A DNA stretch of 26,261 bases from Chara braunii (Eukaryota; Streptophyta; Charophyceae; Charales; Characeae), in contig BFEA01000263.1 of NCBI GenBank assembly GCA_003427395.1, forward strand, positions 528,687-554,947. Direction: 5' to 3'. Made by a program: the position numbers and the translations under genes. Below, in pieces: positions 1 through 9,653 of this stretch. The first letter of the stretch is position 1. Every line of letters starts with the position of its first letter. Under the pieces are notes generated by a model, which was not told the DNA's origin, searched no databases, and was given only the letters and a program-made list of their open reading frames with translations.

Positions 1-1490
1 GGTGATCCAGAGTGCGAACAGTGAGTTGTGTGGGCGCCCAGTCGCCATAGCCAGTTGAAGAGAACTCATATCTGGTTACGATATCTTGAGTATTGTGTGG
101 GCGCATGTCGCCAGTTGCTGTTTCGCTGTTTGCATACATGACAAGTGTGAAGAAGTCGAGTATGATTGCAGGGTAAAGCACATGCAAGGAATATGAGCAA
201 GAGTGATAGGCAGAAAACCAAGTTGCAAAATCACGCAGAAGTCCAGATAGTCATGTACCGAGCAGATAGCATAAATGCACCAAGCTTCCATCCACATAAG
301 AACAATACAATGGACTCGTGAGCCAATTTCCAAGCCCTCAGGCCACACCAACGCACTATCCAATGTCGCTCCTACTGTATGGCGCCCAGTGCCCAGCCTA
401 GTCACTCAGCCTATCTACTCTATCTACATTCTTGCAACAGGTTCTCTTTGCCGTCGAAGACCGATGTACATGACGTCAACACCAATGCCGACCTCCACAT
501 ACACCAGGTACGTTCTTGCTTCTGCCCTCATCACACCTTGTCCACCCACATCTGCGCCTCCTTCCCTGAAGACCACTGTCGCCTCATCACCTGCCCGTGT
601 GTTACATACTGGATTCCACACGGGCCCTGTTAGGCCCGCAGCTAGGTCTAGGGAGTTATCCCAGACCGTGGCCATGTTGGGTCAGTCCGACCTGGGTTAA
701 AGGCCGGACCTTTGGGAAGGCCGACGGTAGGCCCCAGCAAACCGGTTTTAAACCCGCGCCTGCAACTGCAGACCCTGAGCGGGAAACCAGCCCAAACGTT
801 TTTTGTTTGAGCCAGGCTGCCACTTCCCGCGGGTCTGATCTGAACCGCCGATTGACTGGAACGGTCCAGATCACGGCGCGGCTTCATGAGCAGCCAAGCC
901 GAACAGGCCACCGTCGGTACTTAGGACCAGCCAGCGGTCTGTTCGGGACAGACTAGGAGGCGCGGCATTGAGGAAGCAGCGCTGCACTATTTTGGTTAGC
1001 GCAGCTCCAGGCAACAGCGATTGGTGTAGCGCTAGCTGTATAGGAGAGAGAGAGAGAGTAGCAACTTACCTGACGCTTACCTGTGAGCGCCATAGCTCCA
1101 GCAGCAAGGGCGAGTCTTCAGCAGCTCCAAGGCGGCACCTTGCACCTGCAGGTTGGTGCCTGGACACTGGGTGCAGGACACTGGATCAGGGCAGGAGGAT
1201 CTTCCTCCGCCCCACCTCTCAATCTCCACCCTCTCCTCTGCCCCTCTCGGTTCTTTTTCTTCGTCTTCTTCTCCTAACCTTCCACCTTCTCGGTTACTAT
1301 GGGACAAAGATCGATGGTGAGATATTGCTGACATCAAGACTGAGACTATTTTAGAGTAGGATGTTGGGAGGACTATTTGGAGATCTGTTACCAACGACAT
1401 TTCGAGATTCCGTAACTTCAAGTCTTCAACATTTCGAGATTCTGTATCTCCGACATTTTGGATTCCTATTTCGGTGACTTTGTGTTGGCG
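1..1490. other. Non-coding stretch, no gene recognised
   Basis: I see no protein family, tRNA or rRNA here. Positions 600-960 are GC-rich with many short inverted words. A short GA run lies near 1044-1059, and 1199-1290 is pyrimidine-rich. A phrase close to TTGTGTGGGCGC..GTCGCC..CCAGTTG occurs twice (about 27-57 and 94-118). The minus strand carries two good splice-donor matches (CAG|GTAAG at 1065-1072 and 1076-1083), but no exon next to them could be identified. Open frames in this stretch are short and show no domain. Confidence 0.4.
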
Positions 1491-1500
1491 CCATCTCCTC

Positions 1501-1915
1501 CTCCCCCCTTCGTCTCTCTCCTCTCTCCATTCGTCCGTGGATGATCTCAGACCCTGGCCTTTCGTCTATGTCCAAGGCCAGGGCTTTCACACCCCTGATG
1601 TATGATTGAGAGTGTTCGATTAACATTGAGTTGACGTCATCTTCCCTCTCCTCCCCCCTTCGTCTCTCTCCTCTCTCCATTCGTCCGTGGATGATCTCAG
1701 ACCCTGGCCTTTCGTCTATGTCCAAGGCCAGGGCTTTCACACCCCTGATGTATGATTGAGAGTGTTCGATTAACATTGAGTTGACGTCATCTTCCCTCTC
1801 CTCCCCCCTTCGTCTCTCCCCCCTACATTCCTCCATGTGTGTTGTGTACAGGCCCTGGCCCATCTTCTATGTTTGAGCGCCAGGCTTTCTCACCCGATGA
1901 ATGTATGTGTGTGAG
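1501..1915. repeat. 150-bp tandem repeat, two identical copies plus a diverged third
   Basis: Positions 1501-1650 and 1651-1800 are identical by direct comparison. A third, clearly diverged and shorter copy runs from 1801 to about 1915. Each full unit contains a perfect 10-bp inverted repeat (CCCTGGCCTT / AAGGCCAGGG, 12-nt loop) and an 8-bp palindrome TGACGTCA. Because 150 is a multiple of 3, a minus-strand frame stays open across the units and would encode a repeated 50-residue peptide. I regard that as a by-product of unit length, not evidence of a gene. Confidence 0.9.
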
Positions 1916-2035
1916 CCTGTGTATAGTCCGAGTCAGATGTGAGACAGATCCATGTTTTCAAGTCTTCCGCTGCATTATATTGCTCTTTGTAATGGTCGGT
2001 TCCAGGTTCTGCATCATACTTGTGTTCATTTTCAT
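1916..2035. other. Unassigned spacer
   Basis: Short unique stretch between the 150-bp tandem repeat and the large direct duplication. No feature seen. Confidence 0.4.
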
Positions 2036-2334
2036 CACACAGCGAGATAGGATAGGGACAGACAAACAAAACGACAGTCAGAAGTCACATCTTACAGGCG
2101 AGAGTCACCACCCACAGTCAAAAGTCATGTTCCACAGATGAAGTCGTGACTCACAGGCTCAAGCAGCAGCACACCAATGAAAGCTCGAGAAAAGTATCAG
2201 GCCTTGACGTGCTGAAGCAAGCAGGCCGTGAGCATGTGGTACCAGGTCAGAGTCAGACCAAAAAGAAGCAAAGGCTGGGACGAGTTGAGACTCAGTCCAG
2301 GTCAGGATAGGGACTGGCCGACCACGTTTCATGG

Positions 2335-2595
2335 ATGCTGCTCATTCGTCAGAAGTGTGGAATTACCATTGATTTAGAAGCATTTGCGTGCTATTTGCAA
2401 GTAAGCATGAGTGCGAGAGGCCTGTTGGGCAGCACTGAACTGAGAAGAAAGGCGGCCATAGCTGCATATGTTAGTAGTAAGAAAGATATGAGACTCAGTA
2501 GCAGCGAACGCATTCAGAGTGAAGATTCTAAAGTAGAGAGAGGGAAGAGACAGGCAGTCAGACTGACACGAACAGTCAGACAAGCAAGCAAATAG
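2335..2595 (+). CDS. Small ORF inside duplication (hypothetical, weak)
   Basis: An ATG-initiated frame of 86 codons, ending in TAG, is kept at identical length in the second copy (25068-25328). I do not recognise the product, which is basic and Ser/Arg-rich toward its end, with no signal peptide or membrane segment. By my count nine substitutions separate the two copies in this frame, five replacing and four silent. That does not show purifying selection. Retained length over a recent duplication is weak evidence. It may be plain non-coding DNA. Confidence 0.15.
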   Translation: MLLIRQKCGITIDLEAFACYLQVSMSARGLLGSTELRRKAAIAAYVSSKKDMRLSSSERIQSEDSKVERGKRQAVRLTRTVRQASK

Positions 2596-2650
2596 ACAGA
2601 AGCGCCTACCTAGGGGAAAAAAGAGGAAGATGAAGGTGTGACGAACAAGT

Positions 2651-2865
2651 ACATACCTGATCTTGGCGATGGTCTGTAAAAGGTCGACATCTTCATGTAC
2701 TTCGACTCTACTGAGGGCATCGACAGTTGCATTGTCTGCGCTCCAAGACGATCGGGTTCGGCGTTTTTGGTTCTCCATCGGAAAAGGGTTGGTGCAATTT
2801 TGCTTTAATAGACAGCGACGGACTACCTGGTTCTCAATGTGACTTTGCGATCTGGAATCTGTCAT
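2651..2865 (-). pseudogene. Possible retroelement pol (RNase H end) fragment, antisense
   Basis: On the minus strand the frame contains SADNATVDALSR followed by an acidic, leucine-rich stretch. The VDALSR motif resembles the (V)ADALSR sequence that closes the RNase H domain of Ty3/Gypsy polyproteins. The frame runs into AG|GTATGT at about 2655, a plausible splice donor. In the second copy the motif has decayed to VDVRSR. Only this short motif supports the call and no catalytic RNase H residues are visible, so it could be chance. Confidence 0.2.
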
Positions 2866-2892
2866 GTCGCCTTTCGGATAATTCTATTACGT

Positions 2893-2895
2893 TAC

Positions 2896-2934
<39 letters not shown>

Positions 2935-3028
2935 GATAATTATCATTATTATCGATTATTATTATGATTATTATTATTTGATTTATTATTATTCTTATTA
3001 TCGTTAATAGGGTTATTTATCATTATTA

Positions 3029-3072
<44 letters not shown>

Positions 3073-3102
3073 GTTATTATTATTATTATTACTATTATTA
3101 AT
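2893..3102 (+). repeat. Interrupted (TTA)n microsatellite
   Basis: About 210 bp of TTA/ATT triplets with scattered substitutions. The homologous tract in the second duplication copy (about 25627-25739) is roughly half as long. Confidence 0.95.
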
Positions 3103-3456
3103 GTAACTGGCAATCCCAACACACCTCGTGCCCGCCCTAAGTGAAGGCAGCCCTGAATACCCGCGAAATGCCCCTACATCAGCCTTGTTCAATGAAGGCT
3201 TTGGACAACTGCAGCAAGCGGCTGAGCCAGGACATGGGTTATCACACCCTAAGCATGCGCAGCATGAAGGCCGTAGGCCCTTGAGAAACGCAGTATTGTC
3301 ACCAAACCCAAGAGCAGGCGTTAAGTGGCATGGGTCGCGGCCAAACGACGTGACACTAGCAAATTGTGGCCAAGTAGGGCGTCAGACACATGGTTTTAGA
3401 AACGCGTATGTGGAACCGTGAGCAAGTTGCTATGCCCCGGGGTGTGTGGCAGGTAC

Positions 3457-3600
3457 AAGGAGAATGAATGAGGGTGAAAAACAAAAAATGTTAGAAAAGG
3501 AGGAGAGAAAAAAAGATGAAAGAGTGAGAAGAGAGAGGATGAAGGAGGAAAGTGAAAAGGGAAGGGGAGAAATGACGAAGAGGGCGAAAGGAGAGTTTTG
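3457..3600 (+). repeat. Homopurine-rich tract
   Basis: About 140 bp almost entirely of A and G on the + strand, starting shortly after the abrupt end of the direct duplication. Open frames through it are low-complexity and not credible genes. Confidence 0.7.
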
Positions 3601-3730
3601 TGGCTCCTGCATTGTCTTTTTCTTTTAATGGGAAGATAAATCACCTTTTGTAATGCAAAATATTCTTATTAATATTGCTCTCCAAATTTATTATTCATAT
3701 TATTTATTGGTTCATTGATTAGCGTCATGG

Positions 3731-4045
3731 GTAAGGAGGCGGATCAGATGTGGAGGGAAGGAGTGAGGTACCAGAGAGAGACATCGTCACCATGTAACGA
3801 TGCCTACCTCTATCGTCCTCGGTTATCTCCTTGATCTAATCCCCCCCCATCTCCTTTTTGCTCTCATATCAGTCCAGGAGGTATTACTATAATCATCATC
3901 ATTGTTATCATATTGCCAGTGAAGGTAATGGGGAGAGTCAGATACGGAGAAGTACGGGGCACTGAGAGAAGAGAGACATCGTCACCGTGTGACGGTGCCT
4001 ACCTCCTCTATCCTTCCCCATTCTCTCGTATTCCAACCCCCTCAT
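3731..4045 (+). repeat. Tandemly duplicated hairpin-bearing unit (~193-bp period)
   Basis: Positions 3731-3845 and about 3924-4040 are diverged direct copies. Each holds a stem-loop around GACATCGTCAC...GT(A/G)ACG(A/G)TG. In copy 1 an outer stem GAGGTA/TACCTC also flanks it. The loop-side differences (TAACGATG versus TGACGGTG) keep most of the pairing, using one G-T wobble in copy 2. No known RNA family recognised. Confidence 0.6.
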
Positions 4046-4633
4046 TTCCCTACGTTTCCACAATTAGCTGAAGTGGTATGATTTCTTTGAATTGAAAATC
4101 TACTCTGTGGGAGACGGATGTTCAGATGGCCAGACATAACAGGGCAATTGCGGGAGCTCTGCCAGAGTTCAGGAGGAACTTTGGAGGCAGAGAATCGCGA
4201 GGTACGCATCACATTTCCTTTCCATATACCCATATAAGTTATAACTTTCTACTGGACTGCTTGTATGAGTGTGTGATATATTGTTTGTGTTTTCTTTGAG
4301 GACTAAAAGTGTATCGAAATGAAAAAGGGTATACGATTGAAGTAAGAATCATGTCTGATGAAAGGAATGAACTTAGGAGAATCGAAAAGGAACCTAGTTT
4401 GCTTGGTTCTGAAACATAAAGTCGTGTGATGAAGACCCTCGTAGGGTTGTCACACTGCTTGTATGAGCTTACCAAACTGGATGATGGGGTGCTCGCCATG
4501 TGAAGTTACCCTTCCATTCATCTTATTAAAGTAACAAATTGGTGTAATGTTTGTTTGATTCCGATATTGGTAGCGAGAAGGTGTCGTACATCTTCTCTAT
4601 TGACTTACAGGCTACATCTAGGGGGGGTGATCC
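4046..4633. other. Non-coding stretch, nothing recognised
   Basis: Mixed-composition sequence without a convincing gene, repeat or hairpin. It may be upstream flank or LTR/leader of the retroelement further downstream, but I found no matching 3' copy. Confidence 0.3.
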
Positions 4634-5740
4634 GGTACTCCCGTGGGGTACATGTCTTCAACAATTAACAACAACAAAGTTAATACGGTACTCCCTTGGG
4701 GTACATGTCGTCAACAATTTATAAAAGCAGAGTTAATTCGGTACTCCCGTGTGGTATATATCCCCAACAACTGACAGAAGCGAAGGTAGCAGGAGGCTCC
4801 CATGGGGCTCTCGTATCACCGATCGAACCAGACTGGCAAGGAATTTGAGTACTCCCTGGTGAGTACGCGAACTCCTAATTCTGGAACGATCTGTCCGACT
4901 TCCCGTGGGAGTCAACTTTCCTTTTGCTTCATTTACGATGCATAGGCCAGTTAGGTGAACTGTCAGGACAACTCAACCAATAGTTGTTTTGATTGATCTC
5001 CTACGGATCAAACTGGTAGTAGGATGACTCCTGTGAGGGTTATCCTAATACTTGTTTGATTTGGGGGTCAACTAACGGAGGGAAGGAATGAGGCGATTGT
5101 GTTTGGACAATAGAGGGATACTCCCGGGTGAGTAACCCTGCTACTTGTTCAGGTATGACTGATGGATATTATAAATCTATTTATTTAACATTGAAGCTGG
5201 AAATGGGAGGCTCCCGTGGGGTCATCCTATTGCTTGCTTGACTCTATCTTAACTAGTCTAATAAGATACTCCTACAAAGGAAGAATCTGGTGTTTGCTTG
5301 AGTCTGCTAACATAATCCTAGCTCGCATGGCTCTGAGAAAGTAGTAGCGTGACTCTCGTAGGGTCATCCTATTACACCTTTTGAGGATAGACTGAACTCT
5401 GACCAAAGAATGATCAGAGGCTTCCGTGAAGACCACCTATTACTAACTTGAATTATGTATTGACACTTGGATTTGGAGTGTTTTCTGAATATTGGGTCAA
5501 GTGTTGAGATGGTTCGACCAGGATCTCCTAACTACCTGCTAGCTAATAAAGGATACTCCCGGGTGAGTTATCATGTCGCTTGCACTAAATTGCTTGAACT
5601 ACTTGGTTGCATGAGGACTTCATGGACATTGAAGGATGACTGAGTCGTCTCAAGGGGCTACTCGACTACTCCTTTGACTAACCGTTTTGCCTGGAATTGA
5701 TCAAGTAGTGGAAGATTCCCGGGTGATTCAACCCGCTACT
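4634..5740 (+). repeat. Degenerate 53-bp repeat array with ACTCCCG core
   Basis: Three clear head-to-tail units of 53 bp start at 4634, 4687 and 4740, each opening with GGTACTCCC followed by a GGGGTAC-like half. Degenerate copies of the core then recur at about 4793, 4847, 4897, 5024, 5116, 5208, 5266, 5350, 5413, 5551 and 5711, often followed by a TCCTANTAC-like tail. The core is partly self-complementary (ACTCCCG...GGGAGT or CTCCCGGG). Period and similarity decay downstream. The array lies upstream of the retroelement ORFs and could belong to its leader or LTR. Confidence 0.75.
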
Positions 5741-5764
5741 CGTGTAGGTCAGGACAAGAAGAAG

Positions 5765-5788
5765 AAAAAAAAAAAAAAAAAAAAAAAA
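5765..5788 (+). repeat. Poly-A tract (24 A)
   Basis: Uninterrupted run of A immediately after the last repeat-array core. Confidence 0.95.
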
Positions 5789-6656
5789 GGGAGTGCTCCA
5801 GCGGGAGGGACTCCAAAGGTTCTTTAAAAGGAACGTAAAAGAAGGTGAATACCGCGGGGAAAAATAATTAGAGAAAGAAGATACGCCGTGTAGCCACAGT
5901 TCATTGGAGAAATCGCCACTGGCTTGAGTTGATCTCGGCCAGACTACCGCATAAGCAACAGAGAGTGTGCTTATCCACAAGAGAAAAAATGCAAGGACTG
6001 AGAGTAGGGAAAATGTGAATTTCCCTGAGAGAACTTAGAACATAGGCAAAGAGACTCCTTGAAACGAAAGGAGAAGGGGTGACAAACGACTTAGGGTAGA
6101 TAGAAAGTAGGGGTTAGACTTTGGGATGTTGATCCCCAAAAGCTCACAGACAAGATGTAAGGGTTTGGCCTTTAGATATCAATATGTGGGAAATCGAGTG
6201 GGAGTGTTGAATCTTTGTTGACCTATGTGTGCAGGTCCCTTTTGATCTACAACAATTGAAGGAGAAGTCCTACAAAGAGGATTCAACTTTTCTGTTATCT
6301 CTCGATAACAGATCGGTCGTTGCTGATTCAACTTTTCTCCCTTGACTTGATACCCACGTCTAAAGTCAAACCCTGTGGTCAGTAAAACTGTCACCTGTGG
6401 TCATTGCCTAAATGACCATAGTTATTTCTCAAGGGTCCTGTGAAGAAATGTGAGGGGGTTGGGCTTACATCGTAGGAAAGATAGAGCTGTCATACATGGT
6501 TTGGGAAGTGAGGGACAATGTATGAAGCGTGTATTGAAGGTTGACGCCGTTAGTGCATGACATGTGAACTGTCTTTGCATTATTATGTGCAGGTATGTTT
6601 TGTTCGTGGGTTTGGATTGAACTGGACCAGAATTCCTTAGGTGAGAACTTTTAGTC
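5789..6656 (+). other. Putative leader/intron region ahead of the first retroelement ORF
   Basis: No gene seen. Two splice-acceptor-like sites occur on the + strand, both reading TGTGCAG|GT: one ending at 6234 and one at 6592. The latter lies about 65 bases before the ATG at 6657. I infer untranslated leader or intron sequence of the element. No donor could be assigned. Confidence 0.3.
6577..6592 (+). other. Candidate 3' splice site before ORF0
   Basis: A T-rich stretch ends in TTATGTGCAG followed by GT. A very similar TGTGCAG|GT ends at 6234 and at 13473. Inferred acceptor only. Confidence 0.3.
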
Positions 6657-7166
6657 ATGCCTCGCGGATCTGGAGCTGGAAGAGGAAGAGGTGGACGGCA
6701 GAGAAAAACGACGGAAATACCGATTGACTTAACAAAGGAAAGAGAAGAGTGAGAGGAAGAAGAGGAGGAGGAGGAAAACTGGGAAGTGTCGCGTCTATGT
6801 TGGCATCAAGAAGACTTCCGTGAACGCACGTCATCCCCTAGAAAAATGGCTTACTATTCTTATAAATACGAGCAGCATTATGGCGCTCCGTCTCCGCGGC
6901 TTAAACCGCCTTCTTCTCAATCTTATCCCATAATGTATCCTTCGCCGTCCTCTTCCATGACGCGCCGTCATCAACAGTTGGCAGTAGTTCCACAACCACC
7001 TCAGCCTACTCTTCCACCTCCACCGCCATATGTACCTGATCCTCCTGTGGTATCTCAGAGCGTGCCAACAAACAATCGGTTGTGTATCACCATAACAGTA
7101 TTCTTCTTATGTCAGGTTGAAATGTGTGGGTTGATCTCATACCTGATATATAAGGAGATTATCTGA
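6657..7166 (+). pseudogene. RGG-box and proline-rich ORF of the retroelement (broken)
   Basis: From the ATG at 6657 one frame runs to the stop ending at 7166, interrupted once by TGA at 6750. Residues 3-14 are an Arg/Gly box (RGSGAGRGRGGR), the type of segment that often binds RNA. Then follow an acidic run of glutamates, a Tyr-rich patch, and from about residue 75 a Pro/Ser-rich section with PPPPP. The start is supported by the good match of the RGG box to the frame and by the nearby acceptor-like site. The 3' end may instead leave the frame at a splice site, since the last 30 residues are hydrophobic and unlike the rest. No family recognised. A nucleic-acid-binding accessory protein is an inference from composition only. 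Confidence 0.45.
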
Positions 7167-7524
7167 GAACCACCTCGAAAGAAGGGAATTAAGGTACAAC
7201 GAGGCCAAGGTTTTCTCTTGTTGTTGACTAAAGGTGATGATTGAGAAAATTCATCTAAGTCAGAAAAAAGACGGTATCTAGATTCGGGAAATGTAATTGA
7301 GGCTTTCATGATCTTTACTTAGATTTAGCAGGGATACTCTAGGGATGTACCTGGGGACTACAGGAGGAAATCCAGCAAAGATCTTTTTATTAGTAAAAGA
7401 GAGTCGGGTTACTCCGTAGTGAGGACACTGTAAATTAATAACCGAGACGGTACATTAAAAGATCGCTCTTGTCTTGCCATTTGTGTAAACATGTCATTAA
7501 AAAGGTCTCCCGGATTCAGCCAAG
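7167..7524 (+). other. Inter-ORF spacer, possible intron
   Basis: No credible coding frame. A pyrimidine-rich stretch (about 7466-7484) lies ahead of CGGATTCAG and the ATG at 7525, which could be an acceptor. Nothing else seen. Confidence 0.3.
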
Positions 7525-8306
7525 ATGCCTTATGCGGAGCAAGGCTGTAGGGTCGAAGCACCAATAGGGAATGATGATGGGCTAGAAATAACGTTGCCGA
7601 AAGGAAAGAGCAGAGCAGAACTTAGCGAGTCATGGTGGGGCAACTCGTTAGGAAATGAGGCATTTATCTGGGTAAAAACGAGTTGGAATACGATGGAAGG
7701 ATGGCGTAGTGTGAGGGTCACCCTCTACCTGTCTACCCATCTCTGACATGATTATGAATTGAGCCTCGATCAAGGAGAGAAATAATATCTACTACTACTT
7801 ACAGAAATGGCAGAAGTGACACTTGATGTATGGAGCGGAGAAGGTTCATGGCGAGACATAAAAAGAGCTATAAAGGAAATCAAAATGCTTCCGGCCAAAG
7901 ATTTTGTTCTTCCAAACCGTTACATTAGAACAACGCTCTCAGATTTCATTATCAATGAGGGATTTAATGGTCAAACAAAAGTGGAGTTGGCTGCGGAAGC
8001 CGCACTAAGGGTACCTAATAGAGGATATGACTTTTCCACTCCTCATATGATTTACTGCTTATACCTAGAGATGGGGCATGAGTTGGCTAGAAGTGACTTT
8101 AGCAACGTTTTGTCCATCGTACATGCGTATGCCCGAACTTTATGGAGAAAAGATTTGGGTATTGGGAAAAGTTGAAAGAGGAAGTACGCTTGGGGGTCTG
8201 TGTGGACGATATTCTAGCCATGTTTGGCTTGGTCTATAACTTCTGGTCTGGGGAATGGGTAACGGTAAGTGAGATGGAAGAGGAAGAGAGAAGGTTTGTA
8301 TTTTAA
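7525..8306 (+). pseudogene. Unknown retroelement ORF, copy A
   Basis: From ATG 7525 a single frame continues to 8175, with a TGA at 7744 and a TAA shortly after. A one-base shift near 8140-8148 (apparently a lost T in a short T run) carries the similarity on to the TAA ending at 8306. The product would be about 260 residues. I recognise no family. It is paralogous to copy B: shared landmarks are a WW pair near residue 40, RVTLYLS, SDFII..F.G..KVE, TP..IYCLYLEMG and a C-terminal W.GEW. About 40 of 70 residues agree by eye in the best central block. A hydrophobic/aromatic, structured protein is suggested and no membrane segment is evident. Its place before gag suggests an accessory or extra structural protein. 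That is inference. Confidence 0.55.
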
Positions 8307-8577
8307 GAATGATAAGGAAATACGCTGAGCTGATAAAAGGGTATGAGGGACAAAAAGGAGGAGGAGAAGAAATTGAAGGGAAGCAATTGTTGGTCCTAAG
8401 ATTGACAGTGAAGAAATGATGCACTGGAAAGAGAAAAAAAAGAAGACATCAAAAGATAGAAAACCTTAGACAGGTTTAAGGAAAGAGATAGGGTAATGAT
8501 ATATAGGACTTACGTACAGGTATTGTGTGCTTTTGTCCTTTCTCTTGCATCACTCAGACCACCGAAGATCGCTCGAG
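8307..8577 (+). other. Spacer between ORFs A and B, possible intron
   Basis: A Lys/Glu-rich frame runs on for about 35 codons after ORF A and could be its decayed tail. A strong pyrimidine tract ending in CACTCAG (8551-8557) lies 21 bases before the ATG of ORF B and looks like a 3' splice site. Confidence 0.35.
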
Positions 8578-9333
8578 ATGTCGTATGCTAATCAGGGATT
8601 CGGGGGTGAGCTCCCCATTCGTACTCAACAGGGATTGAAGATGTCATTACCTAGAGGTCTAAGTGAAAGAGAAGAGGAAATCACCGCATGGTGGGTCACC
8701 TCGATCAGGCAGGAAACATTTGTATGGGTTGAAATTGGACACACTCTCGATCAAGAGAGTATAATAGTACGAGCAACGTTGTATCTTTCATCACATTCAT
8801 GGAGGATGCATGGAGTGGATCTGACGGTAGGGCATAGTCAACCCTTATCACGATACATCCTAATCACCGGAACGATTCTCGAGGATAAAATTTGAGAAAC
8901 AAGCAGGGGGGAATTCCGGCCGGTCATACCGATGATAGAAGCGAGATGGACATCCGATTTTATGTACCCCACCGACTATGTAATAGCCACTCTTCCTGAC
9001 TTCATCATTAGTGAAGTTTTCAAAGGACACGTAAAAGTGGAACAAGCAACCTTGGTAGCCCTAGCGGCTCCTCAAGGAGGATGTGAATTTTTCACGCCTC
9101 AGACCTTCTATTGCTTGTATTTAGAAATGGGGCCAGAATTGGCTAATAGGGATTTCGAGAAAGTCCTATCTATGGTGAATGCCTATGTCCGTGTCCACTT
9201 CATGGAGCCAAGACAGATGTATTGGAAGAGGCTTAAGGCGGAACTAAGAATCGAGACATGCATTGACGGTATCCCCATAATGTTTGGGATGGTGTATGAC
9301 TCATGGACGAGAGACTGGGTATCTGCCGAATAA
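8578..9333 (+). pseudogene. Unknown retroelement ORF, copy B
   Basis: From ATG 8578 one frame runs to TAA 9331-9333, interrupted only by a TGA at 8893, giving about 252 codons. It is the better preserved of the two paralogues. Landmarks: WW near residue 39, VRATLYLSS, ATLPDFIISEVF, TPQTFYCLYLEMG, then a WKRLKAELRI segment and WTRDWV at the end. The clear amino-acid similarity to copy A, with little nucleotide identity, points to an old duplication that was kept as protein before the element died. I do not recognise the family. An additional matrix- or capsid-like protein is conceivable but untested. Confidence 0.6.
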
Positions 9334-9653
9334 TTGGAAGGGTAGAGTGGTACGGAAGATCCGAAAAAATGCATAGAACCGATCTCATTTTGATAACAGA
9401 GAGATCGGCTCGGGTATTTAAAAGTTTGTAGGGATTATGCTTAAAGACACGTAAACTGGAAAAATTATTGAATGTCAGTTGGTGAGGAAGAGAAGGTAAG
9501 GAAGTCATGGAAAACAGGCTAGAACTGTAGCTACAAAAAAACTTGGAAAAAAAAAAGGACCTTGAAAAGAAAAAAGCAAGATAGCCAAGAATTACCCGAA
9601 AAATCTGTCGTCTTTGTCTGTGCGAAACAAATTTACTAAAAAGTGTGGAAAAA
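9334..9653 (+). other. Spacer between ORF B and gag
   Basis: A-rich sequence with a Lys/Glu-rich decayed frame (about 9500-9590) that may be a remnant tail of ORF B. A pyrimidine-rich patch lies around 9605-9621. No clear gene. Confidence 0.35.

Larger units (their letters stand above)
2036..3419 (+). repeat. Large direct duplication, copy 1
   Basis: This segment matches 24768-26058 in the same orientation, well above 90 percent identical by eye outside the microsatellite. Homology begins at the shared word CACACAGCGAGATA and stops abruptly after GTGGAACCGT on both sides. The copies differ in length mainly through the internal TTA microsatellite, which is longer here. Ends are not TG...CA, no target duplication is evident, and 21 kb of heterogeneous sequence lies between them. 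I therefore call it a segmental duplication, or two copies of an undefined repeat, and not LTRs. Confidence 0.9.

Noticed and set aside
1426-1863. Minus-strand ORF with a repeated 50-residue peptide
   Set aside because: It stays open only because the 150-bp tandem unit is a multiple of 3. Two of its three repeats are the same DNA and the sequence has no domain.
2880-3110. CRISPR-like array in the regular repeats
   Set aside because: These are simple TTA triplets without unique spacers, in a eukaryotic sequence.
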